Under the pieces are notes generated by a model. The model saw only the letters and a list, made by a program, of their open reading frames with translations, searched no databases and had not been told where the DNA came from. Made by a program: the position numbers and the translations under genes. 45,193 bases of DNA from Gemmatimonadales bacterium (GTDB lineage Bacteria > Gemmatimonadota > Gemmatimonadetes > Gemmatimonadales > GWC2-71-9), in the NCBI GenBank assembly GCA_036265815.1, contig DATAOI010000102.1, positions 1-45,193 on the forward strand, read 5' to 3'. Positions 25,928 to 34,570 of this stretch are shown piece by piece; position 1 is the first letter of the stretch; each line of letters opens with the position of its first letter.

Positions 25928-26878
25928 CTAATTCGCACCGATTCCCTGGCTCCTGTACACATCAGTGCTCAGATATTTCAACCCGGAGTCCGCCATCAGC
26001 GTCACCACTCTGGCATCAGGTCCCAGCCGCTCCGCGACTCGAATGGCGGCCACGACGTTCGCTCCGGACGAGGTCCCGCCGAAGAGGGCCTCCTCCCGCG
26101 CAAGACGTCTCGCCATGTCCTTGGCCTCCTCCGTTCCGACCGACAGGATCTCGTCCACCACGCTCGGTTCCCACAGGGGTGGGGTATAGCCGATCCCGAA
26201 GCCTTCGATCTTATGCGGCCCGGGTCGACCTCCCAGCAAGACCGAGGATTCCGCGGGCTCGACCACGACGATCTTGACGCCGGGCTTGTATCGCTTCAGA
26301 ACGGTCGCTACTCCACGCGAGGAAGCCGCCGTGCCCGCGCAATGCACGAAGACATCGATCTGTCCTTTCGTTTGACTCCAGATCTCCTCTCCCAACGAGT
26401 AGTAGCCGGCGATGCTGTCCTGGTTGTTGAGCTGGTCGGTCCAGTATGTGTGCGGCTGCTGGCTCAAGCCACGCGCGGTCTCGATCATCTCCAGGATCAG
26501 CTTCCTGGTCGTGAGGCCGCCCTCGCTCGGCACCAGCGTCAGCTCGGCACCCAACGCTGCCATGTGATCCAACTTCTCCCGGCTGAACGCGTCCGAGCTG
26601 ACGATATGGATGCGGTAGCCCGTGGCGGCACAGACCAGTGCCAGGGACGTCCCGGTACTGCCGCCGGTGTACTCCACGACGGTATCGCCGGACTTGAGCC
26701 TGCCCGTCTCCTCCGCCTGCGAGATCACGGCCCGCGCCATTCGATCCTTGAGGCTGCCGGTAGGGTTCTCCCACTCGAGCTTGAGGAAAATGGCCGCACC
26801 CCCCTGCGGAGCGAGCTTGCGTAGTTGCACCATCGAGGTGGTGCCGATGGCGCCGAGCACGTCCATGCTCGCCGTCAT
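25928..26878 (-). CDS. Cysteine synthase-family PLP enzyme
   Basis: 316 residues from ATG 26878; a later ATG at 26866 is possible. The PLP lysine lies in NPTGSLKDRMARAVI, the substrate loop is EYTGGSTGTSLALV, and the phosphate-binding loop is GGTSSGANVVAA. It belongs to the O-acetylserine sulfhydrylase/cystathionine beta-synthase fold type II. Length fits CysK/CysM; without structural landmarks I cannot tell which acyl-serine it uses. Its start overlaps the stop of a GH97 remnant (ATGA), a relic of an earlier two-gene operon. Confidence 0.92.
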   Translation of the reverse strand: MTASMDVLGAIGTTSMVQLRKLAPQGGAAIFLKLEWENPTGSLKDRMARAVISQAEETGRLKSGDTVVEYTGGSTGTSLALVCAATGYRIHIVSSDAFSREKLDHMAALGAELTLVPSEGGLTTRKLILEMIETARGLSQQPHTYWTDQLNNQDSIAGYYSLGEEIWSQTKGQIDVFVHCAGTAASSRGVATVLKRYKPGVKIVVVEPAESSVLLGGRPGPHKIEGFGIGYTPPLWEPSVVDEILSVGTEEAKDMARRLAREEALFGGTSSGANVVAAIRVAERLGPDARVVTLMADSGLKYLSTDVYRSQGIGAN

Positions 26879-27173
26879 GGGGCGGCCCGAATGCGGACGG
26901 CCTGGCCACCTCCCGGCGCCAGCACGATGTAGAGTCGGGTGGCGGACGTCACCGGCCGGCGGGTGATGCCACGTACCGCTTGCCCGGCGTAAGGAACGAG
27001 AGCGGGACATCGAAGGCGAGGCGCTCCTCGTCCGTGATGGCGCGCAGGGAGGGCGTCACCTGGTTGCGGCCGTCGGGAGAGGTGACGCTGACCTGGCTCC
27101 ACAGAGGAGCAGCGGCCGCCGCGAGGGCAGCCAAGGCCAGTGCGAGGGCGCGTGAGCCGGCGGATCGGCGCAT
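26875..27173 (-). pseudogene. Collapsed GH97 glycoside hydrolase gene
   Basis: An ATG at 27173 opens a 74-residue frame: a signal peptide (ALALALAALAAAAAPLWSQ), then VSVTSPDGRNQVT, the usual N-terminus of GH97 enzymes. It jumps directly to AITDEERLAFDVPLSFLTPGKRYVA, which resembles their C-terminal beta-domain. A stop follows at 26949. In a different frame the next bases read VTSATRLYIVLAPGGGQAVRIRAA, the typical GH97 tail, ending at 26875 in ATGA overlap with the cysteine synthase start. So the catalytic barrel and part of the C-domain appear to be deleted and the frame broken. The family call rests on short segments and is inference; alternatively it is a short exported peptide. Confidence 0.55.
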
Positions 27174-27337
27174 GGAGAGTTTCTGTAAGGGCCTCGGGCA
27201 ATTTCATTGATGCCGGGGCCCCAGGGAAGGCCGGCCGACTGGCGCGCGAGACGACCGGTGGCATACTTTGGTGCGACTAAGACCTCGCCTTTCAGCTGGA
27301 TCGCGCCGGGTGGAGAGGTCGAGCGAAGGGAGGGCGC

Positions 27338-27715
27338 GTGCTTCGCGGATTGAGGGTCTTCGTTCCTGCCCTGTTGCTGACGGCCTCCGCATGCGCCCAC
27401 TCCCGCGGCGGCGATATCCGGCCGACTGGCCCTCCGGTCGCTGTCGAGGTTACCAGCCAGTATGCCCTTCCCATCGAGGTCTACGCCATCGGGTGGGGGA
27501 TCACCCACCGCCTGGGAACCGTGAACCCCGGGATGGCTGGCCACTTCGTTGTCCCCCAGAACCTGATCGGCCACGGCTCGATCCAGTTCGAGGCCCGTAC
27601 CAACGGGGCCGAACAACCGTTCCGCTCCGAAGAGCTTCTCGTGGCTCCCGGATCGGTGTTCGACTTCGAGGTTACGCCGCAGCTGTCCAACAGCACCGTC
27701 ACGACTCGACAGTAG
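27338..27715 (+). CDS. Small lipoprotein of unknown function
   Basis: 125 residues from GTG 27338, preceded by GGAGGGCGC. The signal peptide ends in a lipobox, LTASAC, with Cys at residue 19. The mature part (VAVEVTSQYALPIEVYAIGWGITHRLGTVNPG..., then FVVP and PGSVFDFEVTP) looks like a small beta-sandwich. It is a lone plus-strand gene. The 147 bases after it (27716-27862), convergent with the DUF4173 gene, hold no gene and no clear terminator. Confidence 0.72.
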   Translation: MLRGLRVFVPALLLTASACAHSRGGDIRPTGPPVAVEVTSQYALPIEVYAIGWGITHRLGTVNPGMAGHFVVPQNLIGHGSIQFEARTNGAEQPFRSEELLVAPGSVFDFEVTPQLSNSTVTTRQ

Positions 27716-27862
27716 CCGCCCTCAGCACGCAACGGCGCGGTCGGCGCCGAATTCCAGTCTTATCCACTCCACCTCGACACCGTGGCGCGGCAGGACGGGG
27801 CGCTCCCTTGAGCGGAACCACCGCTTGATCTAACGTCCAACGTTCTGGCTTGATTTGGCTAT

Positions 27863-29347
27863 TCAGGAGCAGCGATCGCCATTAGGACCGAGCACGGCGG
27901 GTTGGGCCGCCAGCAATCGCGATGCCCGAGAGATACTGATATTCCACCTGTTGCTGCGCGAAAGCTCCGAGCTCCACCGTGTGCGTAGCGCCGCCGATAC
28001 TGCGCAGCGATCCGCCGGCGGAAGCGCGGGCAGCAGCGGAAGTATCGTGGGCAGCGCGTCGGCACTCAAGCGGGCGGCATACTTCGCGTCGAATCGGCGG
28101 CCCTCCCACGCGCGGGCCAGGTTGGTCCGCGCCATGAGCCCGTCCGGGTTCACCAGGTTGAGCGCCAGCAGCACGAGCAGCCCACCGGCCAGCGCGCCCG
28201 GCGTGAAGCGGCCGCGACGTCCCCGGAGCACCGTGGCCGCGAACCAGCCGAACACCAGCACCAGCCATCCCATGAACGCCGTGGTGTAGAAGCGCTGCTC
28301 GGTAAGGCCGTACTCGGCCGTATAGAGTCGCATCCTGAACAGCGCCGAGGCCAGCATGACGTCCAGCAGCAGGAGCATGAGACCGGCGAGCAGGCGAAAC
28401 CGTCGCACCCGCCGCCGGTCCCCCTGGTCCAGCGACCAGTCGGCGAGCAGGAGGAGCGGAAGCGAGAGCGCCGCGATGGTCACCAGCTCGAAAAAGCCCC
28501 GCCGCGCGTACTCGGCGTAACTCATGCCGGTGAGACCCTGCACCAGCGCGGCGCCGCCGAAGAGGTAGCGGAACTGCACGGCGACGAAGGCCAGGAACAG
28601 CAGGTCGACCACCGCCAGCACCGTCCCGACCTCCCCCAGTCCCAGCCGACCGCCACGCAGCGCGCCTCGCTCCGCGCCGGCGTCCCGATTGGACAAGGCG
28701 CGGAGCAGGCCGGCCGCAATCCAGCCCCAGAGCAGGACCATGGACAGGTGGGACACCAGCCGATAGAGATCGACGGCGAATGTCCGCGTCATCAGCCGAT
28801 CGAACACCGGATCGGCCTGCATCAGGAGGCCGCCGAACACGGCAGCCACCGGCACCGCCGCCACCAGACCTATCGCCGTGCCGCGGACGGTTCGGGTCCG
28901 GCTCTCGGCCGGCAGCGCGCCCCAGTCGATATCCGTCAGCACCAGCACCGCCGCGCCTCCAGCCGCTCCCCCGGCCAGCCGGCCCGCGCCGAGTGCGTAG
29001 TCGGTGAGTCCGGCCCCCACCCACCCCGCAGCCCTTACCCAGGGCGTGGCGAGCACGGCCACGAGCCCGATGCCCAGCAGGTTGAGCGCGAAGAGGATCG
29101 GTGAGTCGCGCCAGATCAGCGCGAGCCCCAGCAGTCCGAGTGGGAGGCCCAGCGGCGCCACCCGCTCCGGCCGGGGCACGACGCCGGCCAACGCCAGGGC
29201 GCCGAAGGCCTGGGCCAGCACGCCGAGGCCGAGCGCTGCGTCGAGTCGCTCGGGGACGGTGTGGGCCAGCACGTCGGCGGCCACGCCGACGCCGAGCCCC
29301 GCGGCGAGCAGGGCCAGTCCGTCGCGGGTCCGTGGTGGCACGCTCAC
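27863..29347 (-). CDS. DUF4153/DUF4173 polytopic membrane protein
   Basis: 494 residues from GTG 29347, overlapping the uppS stop (GTGA). Many hydrophobic helices fill residues 10-400. The diagnostic stretch [23 protein letters not shown] and the preceding [16 protein letters not shown] identify the DUF4153/DUF4173 family. A soluble C-terminal tail ([20 protein letters not shown]... RWNISISRA) completes it. The function is unknown. Its tight coupling to UppS and to an HTH_34 regulator hints at an envelope role. Confidence 0.87.
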   Translation of the reverse strand: MSVPPRTRDGLALLAAGLGVGVAADVLAHTVPERLDAALGLGVLAQAFGALALAGVVPRPERVAPLGLPLGLLGLALIWRDSPILFALNLLGIGLVAVLATPWVRAAGWVGAGLTDYALGAGRLAGGAAGGAAVLVLTDIDWGALPAESRTRTVRGTAIGLVAAVPVAAVFGGLLMQADPVFDRLMTRTFAVDLYRLVSHLSMVLLWGWIAAGLLRALSNRDAGAERGALRGGRLGLGEVGTVLAVVDLLFLAFVAVQFRYLFGGAALVQGLTGMSYAEYARRGFFELVTIAALSLPLLLLADWSLDQGDRRRVRRFRLLAGLMLLLLDVMLASALFRMRLYTAEYGLTEQRFYTTAFMGWLVLVFGWFAATVLRGRRGRFTPGALAGGLLVLLALNLVNPDGLMARTNLARAWEGRRFDAKYAARLSADALPTILPLLPALPPADRCAVSAALRTRWSSELSRSNRWNISISRASRLLAAQPAVLGPNGDRCS

Positions 29348-30075
29348 CCAGCTGCCGCATCCGGGAGGCCGCCGAACCGCCGCTCCCGCCGGGTGAACTC
29401 GCGCACCGCGGAGCTCAGCTGCTCGGGGCCGAACTCGGGCCACATCAGGGGAGTGAAGAACAGCTCAGCGTAGGCGGCCTCCCAGAGGAGAAAGTCGCTC
29501 AGGCGGCGCTCGCCGCCGGTGCGGATGAGCAGGTCGAGCTCGCGCACCGGCGTCCCGTGATCCACGATGGCGAGCAGGCGCCCGAACGACTCGCGCGAGG
29601 GCACGGTCTCAGGCCGGAGGCACTGCGCGGCTCGAAGAATGGCGTCGCGCGCGGAGTAGTCCAGGGCGATCCGCAGGTGCAGCCGCTCGCCTCCGGCCGT
29701 CGCGCGCTCGGCAGTCTCCATGGTGCGCCGGAGGGGCTCGGCCAGCCGGTCCCGGCGACCGATGATTTCCAGCCGCACGCCATTCTCCTGGCACCGGGCC
29801 GTCTCCCCCCGGAGGTACTCCCGGAAGAGCCGCATGAGCCAGCTCACTTCGGCCGGCGGACGGCGCCAGTTGTCGGCGGAAAAGGCGAAGAGCGTGAGCA
29901 CGCCGATGCCGGCCCCGGGGGCCGCTTCCACGATCCGGCGCACCATCGCGGCCCCCTCGCGATGGCCCGCCGACCGCGAGCGTCCCTGCCGGGTAGCCCA
30001 GCGACCGTTCCCGTCCATGATGATCCCCACGTGGAGGCCGGCCGGGTCCGACGAGGGCGAAGCGCTTTGCTTCAT
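29344..30075 (-). CDS. uppS: Undecaprenyl diphosphate synthase (isoprenyl transferase)
   Basis: 243 residues from ATG 30075 with GAGGA upstream; a GTG at 30117 overlapping the regulator gene is less likely. The catalytic Asp lies in [13 protein letters not shown], followed by [28 protein letters not shown] and the C-terminal [23 protein letters not shown]. It condenses isopentenyl diphosphate onto farnesyl diphosphate to make the lipid carrier for cell-wall glycans. The gene sits downstream of a regulator in place of the usual cdsA neighbour. Its start codon lies inside a palindrome resembling the regulator's proposed operator, and eight consecutive T residues precede the SD. Confidence 0.92.
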   Translation of the reverse strand: MKQSASPSSDPAGLHVGIIMDGNGRWATRQGRSRSAGHREGAAMVRRIVEAAPGAGIGVLTLFAFSADNWRRPPAEVSWLMRLFREYLRGETARCQENGVRLEIIGRRDRLAEPLRRTMETAERATAGGERLHLRIALDYSARDAILRAAQCLRPETVPSRESFGRLLAIVDHGTPVRELDLLIRTGGERRLSDFLLWEAAYAELFFTPLMWPEFGPEQLSSAVREFTRRERRFGGLPDAAAG

Positions 30076-30080
30076 AAAGT
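30064..30080. promoter_or_regulatory. Operator-like palindrome over the uppS start codon
   Basis: GCTTTGCTTCATAAAGT matches 13 of 17 positions of the palindrome at 31134-31150 (CTTTG left, CATAAAGT right identical) and covers the uppS ATG. If the HTH_34 protein binds here it could set uppS expression apart from its own. Chance similarity is possible. Confidence 0.35.
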
Positions 30081-30106
30081 CAGTCCTCAAAAAAAAGGGG
30101 CGGGGA

Positions 30107-30493
30107 TCAACGCTCACGGGTGCTGCGGATCAGCGCTTCCATGTGCTCGAGGTAGCGCTCCAGCGCCTTGCGGCCGGCGGCGCTCAGCCGGTATTCGGTG
30201 CGGGGCACCCGGCCTTCGAAGGACTTGGTGCAGACGATGTAGTCGGCCTCTTCCAGCTTCCGGGCGTGCACGCTGAGGTTGCCGTCGGTGGTCTCCAGCA
30301 GCCGTTTGAGCTCGTTGAAGCTCAAGGAATGGTTGACGGCAAGCGCGCTCACGATGGCGAGGCGCATGCGCTCGTGAATCAGGCGATCGAGCTCCAGCGG
30401 CGCGTGCGCCGCGCCGCCGCGGATGCCCTGCAGCGGCTCCGGCGCCGCCCGGCTGTCGGGCTTCTTGGGCGCGAGATTGGACTTAGCCACCAT
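30107..30493 (-). CDS. HTH_34 winged-helix transcriptional regulator
   Basis: 128 residues from ATG 30493 (or GTG 30490, better spaced from GGAGGT), overlapping the upstream membrane protein gene by 11 bases. After a 35-residue basic leader, the winged helix runs [50 protein letters not shown] (recognition helix in [10 protein letters not shown]), and the wing [21 protein letters not shown]. This is the HTH_34 (PF13601) type. Such genes usually sit with a small membrane protein, as here. A 17-base palindrome ahead of the operon is the likely operator. Confidence 0.9.
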   Translation of the reverse strand: MVAKSNLAPKKPDSRAAPEPLQGIRGGAAHAPLELDRLIHERMRLAIVSALAVNHSLSFNELKRLLETTDGNLSVHARKLEEADYIVCTKSFEGRVPRTEYRLSAAGRKALERYLEHMEALIRSTRER

Positions 30494-31097
30494 ACCTCCG
30501 AGCGATGAGCAGACCGAACACGATGTGCAGGCCGCCGAACCCGGCCGCCATGAGCGGGTTGCCCCAGGCGGCGGGTCCGAACAGGGCCACCGCACCGAGG
30601 GCCATGAAGCAGAGGCCCATGAGCGGCACGACCCGGACCGAGAAGGCGCCGCCGGTGACGACGCCGGTCCCGTAGAGCAGGAGCCAGGTTCCGGGCAGCG
30701 CCTGGTAGAGGCCGGCACGGACCAGCACGCCGGTGAGCAGCGCGCCCACCAGGAGGGGCGGCACGTAGCTCAGCACGAAGCGCCGCCCCGAGTAGGAGAA
30801 GACCACGGTGCCGGCCCGGCGCGCCTTACTCGCCATGGTCCAGCCGCCGAGGGTGAGCGCCGCGACCGCGGAGCCCAGCCAGGCGAAGAGCCATTCGTGC
30901 GGGGTGATCCGGGTATGGGCCACCGCGGCGGCCCCGAGCGCCAGGATCCCCATCCCTACCCCGCCCCAGCCGGGTACCGCCGTGAAGGCGGTGGCCCGCT
31001 CCATGGTCTGGCGGATGAAGGAGAGGTTGTCCATGGCCCGCGCGTGGAGCGCGGGAGACTCGGGACCGGGCGGATGGAGCCGCTGAGGGAGGGCCAT
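30483..31097 (-). CDS. Small polytopic membrane protein paired with the HTH_34 regulator
   Basis: 204 residues from ATG 31097; a start at 31034 ([12 protein letters not shown]) is also plausible, and neither has a clear SD. Five or six hydrophobic helices are visible, including [46 protein letters not shown] and [17 protein letters not shown]. It overlaps the regulator gene. No enzyme motif is present. It may be a membrane sensor or a target of the regulator. Confidence 0.82.
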   Translation of the reverse strand: MALPQRLHPPGPESPALHARAMDNLSFIRQTMERATAFTAVPGWGGVGMGILALGAAAVAHTRITPHEWLFAWLGSAVAALTLGGWTMASKARRAGTVVFSYSGRRFVLSYVPPLLVGALLTGVLVRAGLYQALPGTWLLLYGTGVVTGGAFSVRVVPLMGLCFMALGAVALFGPAAWGNPLMAAGFGGLHIVFGLLIARRYGG

Positions 31098-31133
31098 GGC
31101 TCAAGGTACCACGTGGTTTTATTGCCGGCAAGT

Positions 31134-31150
31134 ACTTTGTGACATAAAGT
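31134..31150. promoter_or_regulatory. 17-base palindromic operator candidate
   Basis: ACTTTGTGACATAAAGT: arms ACTTTGTG and CATAAAGT pair in seven of eight positions around a central A. It stands 37 bases ahead of the membrane-protein ATG, where a repressor of the regulator operon would bind. A related word lies at 30064-30080. Confidence 0.5.
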
Positions 31151-31195
31151 GCAGCCCACTCACCCCGCCCCCGGGCGCGGCAGCGGGGCAGCCCG

Positions 31196-31525
31196 TCAGC
31201 CCCCTTCGACCACCACCGCCGTTCCGTAGCAGAGAACCTCCGTCACCCCCTGCATGACCTCGGTGGCATCGTACCGCACGCCGATGATCGCGTTCGCACC
31301 GACCGCCTCGGCGTGCGTCACCATCAGTTGAAACGCCTCCGCCCGAGTGTGCTCGCAGAGCTCGGAGAAGAGCGTGATGTTGCCGCCCAGGAGGGTCTGG
31401 AGCGAGCCGCCGATGGTGCCGAAGATCGAGCGCGAGCGGACCGTGATCCCCCGCACCACACCCAGGGTCTCGACCACGCGATAGCCATCGAGAGTGAACG
31501 CGGTGGTCGTCAACCGGTGATCCAT
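31196..31525 (-). CDS. YbjQ/UPF0145 family protein
   Basis: 109 residues from ATG 31525, three bases after the mscL stop. The family core is complete: DGYRVVETLGVVRGITVRSRS, the glycine-rich IGGSLQTLLGGNITLFSELCEHTRAEAF, and ANAIIGVRYDATEVMQGVTEVLCYGTAVVVE. YbjQ proteins form beta-barrel-like pentamers and are annotated as putative heavy-metal-binding; their function is not settled. Last gene of the long minus-strand run. Confidence 0.92.
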   Translation of the reverse strand: MDHRLTTTAFTLDGYRVVETLGVVRGITVRSRSIFGTIGGSLQTLLGGNITLFSELCEHTRAEAFQLMVTHAEAVGANAIIGVRYDATEVMQGVTEVLCYGTAVVVEGG

Positions 31526-31528
31526 AGC

Positions 31529-31981
31529 TCAGGCCGCCCTGAGATCGGACGTGCATTCCGGGCAGCGGGTAGCGGTCAGCGGGATCGGCATCTTGCAGTA
31601 CGGACAATCCTTGGTGCTCGGCGCCGCGGCCGCTTCCTTCGGTTGCAGCCGGTTGGCCGCGCGCACGATGAGGAAAACGGCGAAGGCGATGATCAGGAAG
31701 GTGATGATGCTGTTGATGAAGACTCCGTAGTTCACGGTCACCGCACCCGCGGAATGGGCCTCGGCGAGCGTCGAATAGGGCGGCGGCGCCTTGTCGCCGG
31801 CCTTGAGCTGGAAGAAGAGGTTCGAGAAATCGACGTTGCCGAGCGCCAGACCGACCGGGGGCATGATGACGTCGTCGACCAACGACTTGACGATGGTGCC
31901 GAAGGCCCCACCGATGATGATACCGACGGCGAGATCGAGAACGTTGCCGCGCATCGCGAATGCCTTGAACTCTTTCAGCAT
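31529..31981 (-). CDS. mscL: Large-conductance mechanosensitive channel with C-terminal zinc ribbon
   Basis: 150 residues from ATG 31981. The N-terminal helix and first pore helix ([35 protein letters not shown]) and TM2 ([25 protein letters not shown]) are typical of MscL. The periplasmic loop is long. The usual charged C-terminal helix is replaced by CPYC-x10-CPEC, a small zinc ribbon. The channel opens under membrane tension in hypo-osmotic shock. It overlaps the remnant gene upstream by seven bases and is followed by ybjQ. Confidence 0.95.
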   Translation of the reverse strand: MLKEFKAFAMRGNVLDLAVGIIIGGAFGTIVKSLVDDVIMPPVGLALGNVDFSNLFFQLKAGDKAPPPYSTLAEAHSAGAVTVNYGVFINSIITFLIIAFAVFLIVRAANRLQPKEAAAAPSTKDCPYCKMPIPLTATRCPECTSDLRAA

Positions 31982-32253
31982 GAGCGCCGCCTGTTGGGGT
32001 GAAGAGGGAGCGAAACGGGGATATACAGCAAACCCCGCCGGGGTGGTAGTGTGGGCGGGGCGCTCGCTCCTGACGGTTCGGTCCACCCGGGGCGGAGGTT
32101 AGGGATGACCGGAGCCGTCGGCGCTGCGAAGGGAACCACCAGAGTGACCTCGACGCCCCGGCCGAGCAGTCCTTTTACCAGGCCGAGGGTGGCGGTCGCG
32201 AGACCCCCAGCCTGGAACGGGGGAAAATCCCAGCCGAACATCAGGACGCGCAT
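31975..32253 (-). pseudogene. N-terminal remnant of a GT5/GT4-type glycosyltransferase (glycogen synthase-like)
   Basis: From ATG 32253 the frame reads MRVLMFGWDFPPFQAGGLAT, then LGLVKGLLGRGVEVTLVVPF. This is the GGL nucleotide-sugar loop and first Rossmann repeat of starch/glycogen synthase-like transferases. After about 45 residues the similarity ends. A Pro-rich tail follows and the frame stops at 31975, leaving 92 residues where the family has 400 or more. No other fragment is seen downstream, where mscL begins at once. A deletion or recombination scar is the likely explanation. A GGAACC word at 32336-32341 lies upstream, with a poor -10. Confidence 0.6.
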
Positions 32254-32370
32254 CGGAGCCGGTGGCCTCGGGCAGCCGGTGACATGGACAGCGGAGGAGC
32301 TCGTAGTGCGGGGGTAGCGCCACTCTGGTAGAATCGGTTCCAGCACTCGATGCGGTGGGCGGATTTCGGC

Positions 32371-33879
32371 TCAGCGGAGGATGCGGAAGAAGCGCTCGAA
32401 GCCGCGCTTTGCCCTCGGCGTGAGTCGCGCCCGGCGCCACGCGTCGGCCACCTTGCGGATGGCCTCACCCTGGGTGGGATACGGGCGGATGGTCGACCCG
32501 ATTGCGCCGAGTCCGACGCCGGCCGTGACGGCGAGGGCGAGCTCGCCGATCATCTCTCCCGCATGCTCTGCGACCAGCGTGGCTCCCAGAATCCGGCCGC
32601 GGCCCCGTTGAAGGTGCACCCGGAGGAAGCCGCCGTTCTGACCGTCGAGCACCGCGCGGTCGACCGCCTCGAAGGGCACCGTGATGGTGTCCACCCGGTA
32701 GCCCGCCCCGGCCGCTTCGCCGAGCGACCGGCCGACGTGGGCCACCTCGGGCGAGGTGTAGGTCACCCGGGGCACGATCAAGCGGCTCGCGTCCCCTCCC
32801 CCGAGGCCGAAGAACAGGGCATTACCCACCACCAGCCGGGCCTGGGCGTCGGCCACGTGGGTGAAGCGCTCCTGGGAACAGACGTCGCCGATGGCGAAGA
32901 TGCGGCGGTTGCTGGTGCGAAGCCGGTCGTCCACCCTGATGCCGCGAGGCCCGAAGGCAACGCCCGCGGCCTCGAGGCCGAGTCCCTCCACGTTGGGCAC
33001 TCGGCCGGCGGCCAGCAGCACCTGGTCGGCCGCGATCTCCTCGGTGCGCCCGTCGCGTTGTACCTGCAGCACCCGGGTGCTCCCGCGCGGATCGGCGCGG
33101 AGCACCCGCGCCTCAACGAGGAGGCGGACGCCATCGCCTTCCAGCGCCCGCCCGACGACCCGCGCCGCGTCCGGGTCCTCGCCCGGAAGGATGTGCGCCT
33201 GCTCCTCGACCAGCGTCACACGGCTGCCGAAACGGGCGAACGCCTGGCCCATCTCGCAGCCGTTGGGTCCGGCGCCGAGGACGACGAGGTGCCGCGGCAG
33301 CTGGGCAAGGTCGAGGACGGTCTCGTTGGTCAGGTACCCGGTGCCCTCGAGCCCCGGGACTCGCGGGATGGCCGCCCGTGAGCCGGATGCGATGACGGCT
33401 CGGCGAAAGCGGAGAACGCGGCCGGCCACCGACACGGCGTCCCGCCCGGTGAACGCGCCTTCGCCCAGGAAGACGTCCACGCCGAGGTCGCGGTACCGTG
33501 CCGCCGAGTCGGCCCGGCTGAGCTCGGCACGCAGACGTCGCATCCGCTGCATCGCGGTGGCGAAGTCGCCGGTCCCCACGGTCCGCGGTCCACCGAAGTC
33601 TCGACTGGAATCCGCGGCGACACGCCACGATCGGGCGGCGGCGATCAGCGCCTTCGAGGGAACGCAGCCGGCGTTGAGGCAGTCGCCGCCGAGGCGGTGC
33701 CGTTCGATCAGGGCCACCCGGGCGCCCAGTCCCGCGGCGATGGCGGCCACCATCAGGCCGCCCGGTCCGGCGCCGATCACGACCAGGTGATAGCGCTGCC
33801 GTGGATCGGGATTGGTCCAGTCGGCCGGGCGCACGTTCGCGGCCAGCTGACGGTCGTACTGATCGCTAGGGAGAGGCAC
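32371..33879 (-). CDS. MerA/dihydrolipoamide dehydrogenase-family flavoprotein
   Basis: 502 residues from ATG 33879, overlapping the TVP38 gene by 14 bases. FAD motif [17 protein letters not shown]; redox disulfide in [16 protein letters not shown] (C-x4-C); NAD(P) motif [17 protein letters not shown]; second FAD contact RRIFAIGDV. The C-terminal dimer domain has [19 protein letters not shown]. In the family the catalytic His stands in this motif (HP-T-x2-E), and here Arg occupies the place I expect for it. It lacks the heavy-metal domain of MerA. With TVP38 it forms a gene pair that other bacteria sometimes fuse. The substrate is unknown and may be a disulfide or persulfide. Confidence 0.9.
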   Translation of the reverse strand: MPLPSDQYDRQLAANVRPADWTNPDPRQRYHLVVIGAGPGGLMVAAIAAGLGARVALIERHRLGGDCLNAGCVPSKALIAAARSWRVAADSSRDFGGPRTVGTGDFATAMQRMRRLRAELSRADSAARYRDLGVDVFLGEGAFTGRDAVSVAGRVLRFRRAVIASGSRAAIPRVPGLEGTGYLTNETVLDLAQLPRHLVVLGAGPNGCEMGQAFARFGSRVTLVEEQAHILPGEDPDAARVVGRALEGDGVRLLVEARVLRADPRGSTRVLQVQRDGRTEEIAADQVLLAAGRVPNVEGLGLEAAGVAFGPRGIRVDDRLRTSNRRIFAIGDVCSQERFTHVADAQARLVVGNALFFGLGGGDASRLIVPRVTYTSPEVAHVGRSLGEAAGAGYRVDTITVPFEAVDRAVLDGQNGGFLRVHLQRGRGRILGATLVAEHAGEMIGELALAVTAGVGLGAIGSTIRPYPTQGEAIRKVADAWRRARLTPRAKRGFERFFRILR

Positions 33880-34564
33880 GTTGGCCGACGTTCAGGGTCC
33901 CGAGCGTGCGGCGGGCGGCCCGGGTCACGATGGCTGTCGCCGCGATGGCGGCCGCGAGGCCGACCAGGAGCAGGGCGTAGTATCCCCTCGTGCCCCGGAC
34001 CGTGTTGGGTCCCGCCAGGCGCGCGACGTCGCCGATCAGCTTGCCGCAGTAGACGTACACGAGGGTGCCGGGCAGCATCCCCAGCGACGCGACCAGGTAG
34101 TCGGTGAACCGGACGCTGGTGAGGCCAAGCGCGTAGTTCAGCAGGTTGAAGGGAAAGACGGGAGAGAGCCGGAGGAGGAATACGACCTTCCTGCCGTGGT
34201 CGCCGATGGCGCGGTCGACGGCCACGGCACGCTGATCGCCCGTCAGGCGGCGCTGGACCAGGCCGCGTGCTACGTATCGGCTCACCAGAAACGATGCCGC
34301 TGCGCCCAGGGTGGCCGCCGTGAACGCGAGCGCGGTCCCCTTCCATAGCCCGAACAGCGCGCCGGCGGCCAGGGTGAGGAGGGATCCAGGAACGAAGGCG
34401 ACGGTCGCGAGGACGTACGCCAGCACGAATGCCGCCGGTGCCCACCCGCCGAGGCGTGCCACACGGGCGGGAAGCCCGGCGAGCACCGGCGCCCCGAACC
34501 GGTGCGCGAGCAGGACCATTCCGAGCCCGGCCACCAGGAGCACGCCGCCCGAGACCCTGGTCAC
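33866..34564 (-). CDS. TVP38/TMEM64 (DedA-like) membrane protein
   Basis: 232 residues from ATG 34564. The VTT-domain core is present: [27 protein letters not shown], then [12 protein letters not shown], and [23 protein letters not shown] with [12 protein letters not shown], the conserved re-entrant loops of DedA-type proteins. The inner-membrane family is linked to lipid scrambling and to co-occurrence with MerA-like flavoproteins. It sits six bases after the CstB-like gene and overlaps the flavoprotein gene. Confidence 0.92.
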   Translation of the reverse strand: MTRVSGGVLLVAGLGMVLLAHRFGAPVLAGLPARVARLGGWAPAAFVLAYVLATVAFVPGSLLTLAAGALFGLWKGTALAFTAATLGAAASFLVSRYVARGLVQRRLTGDQRAVAVDRAIGDHGRKVVFLLRLSPVFPFNLLNYALGLTSVRFTDYLVASLGMLPGTLVYVYCGKLIGDVARLAGPNTVRGTRGYYALLLVGLAAAIAATAIVTRAARRTLGTLNVGQRASP

Positions 34565-34570
34565 CGAGTG

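Noticed and set aside
32313-32341. GGAACC-N17-GCTACC on the minus strand ahead of the glycosyltransferase remnant
   Set aside because: The -35 is perfect but the -10 lacks RTT. It could be a decayed site, but cannot be counted as support for the regulon.
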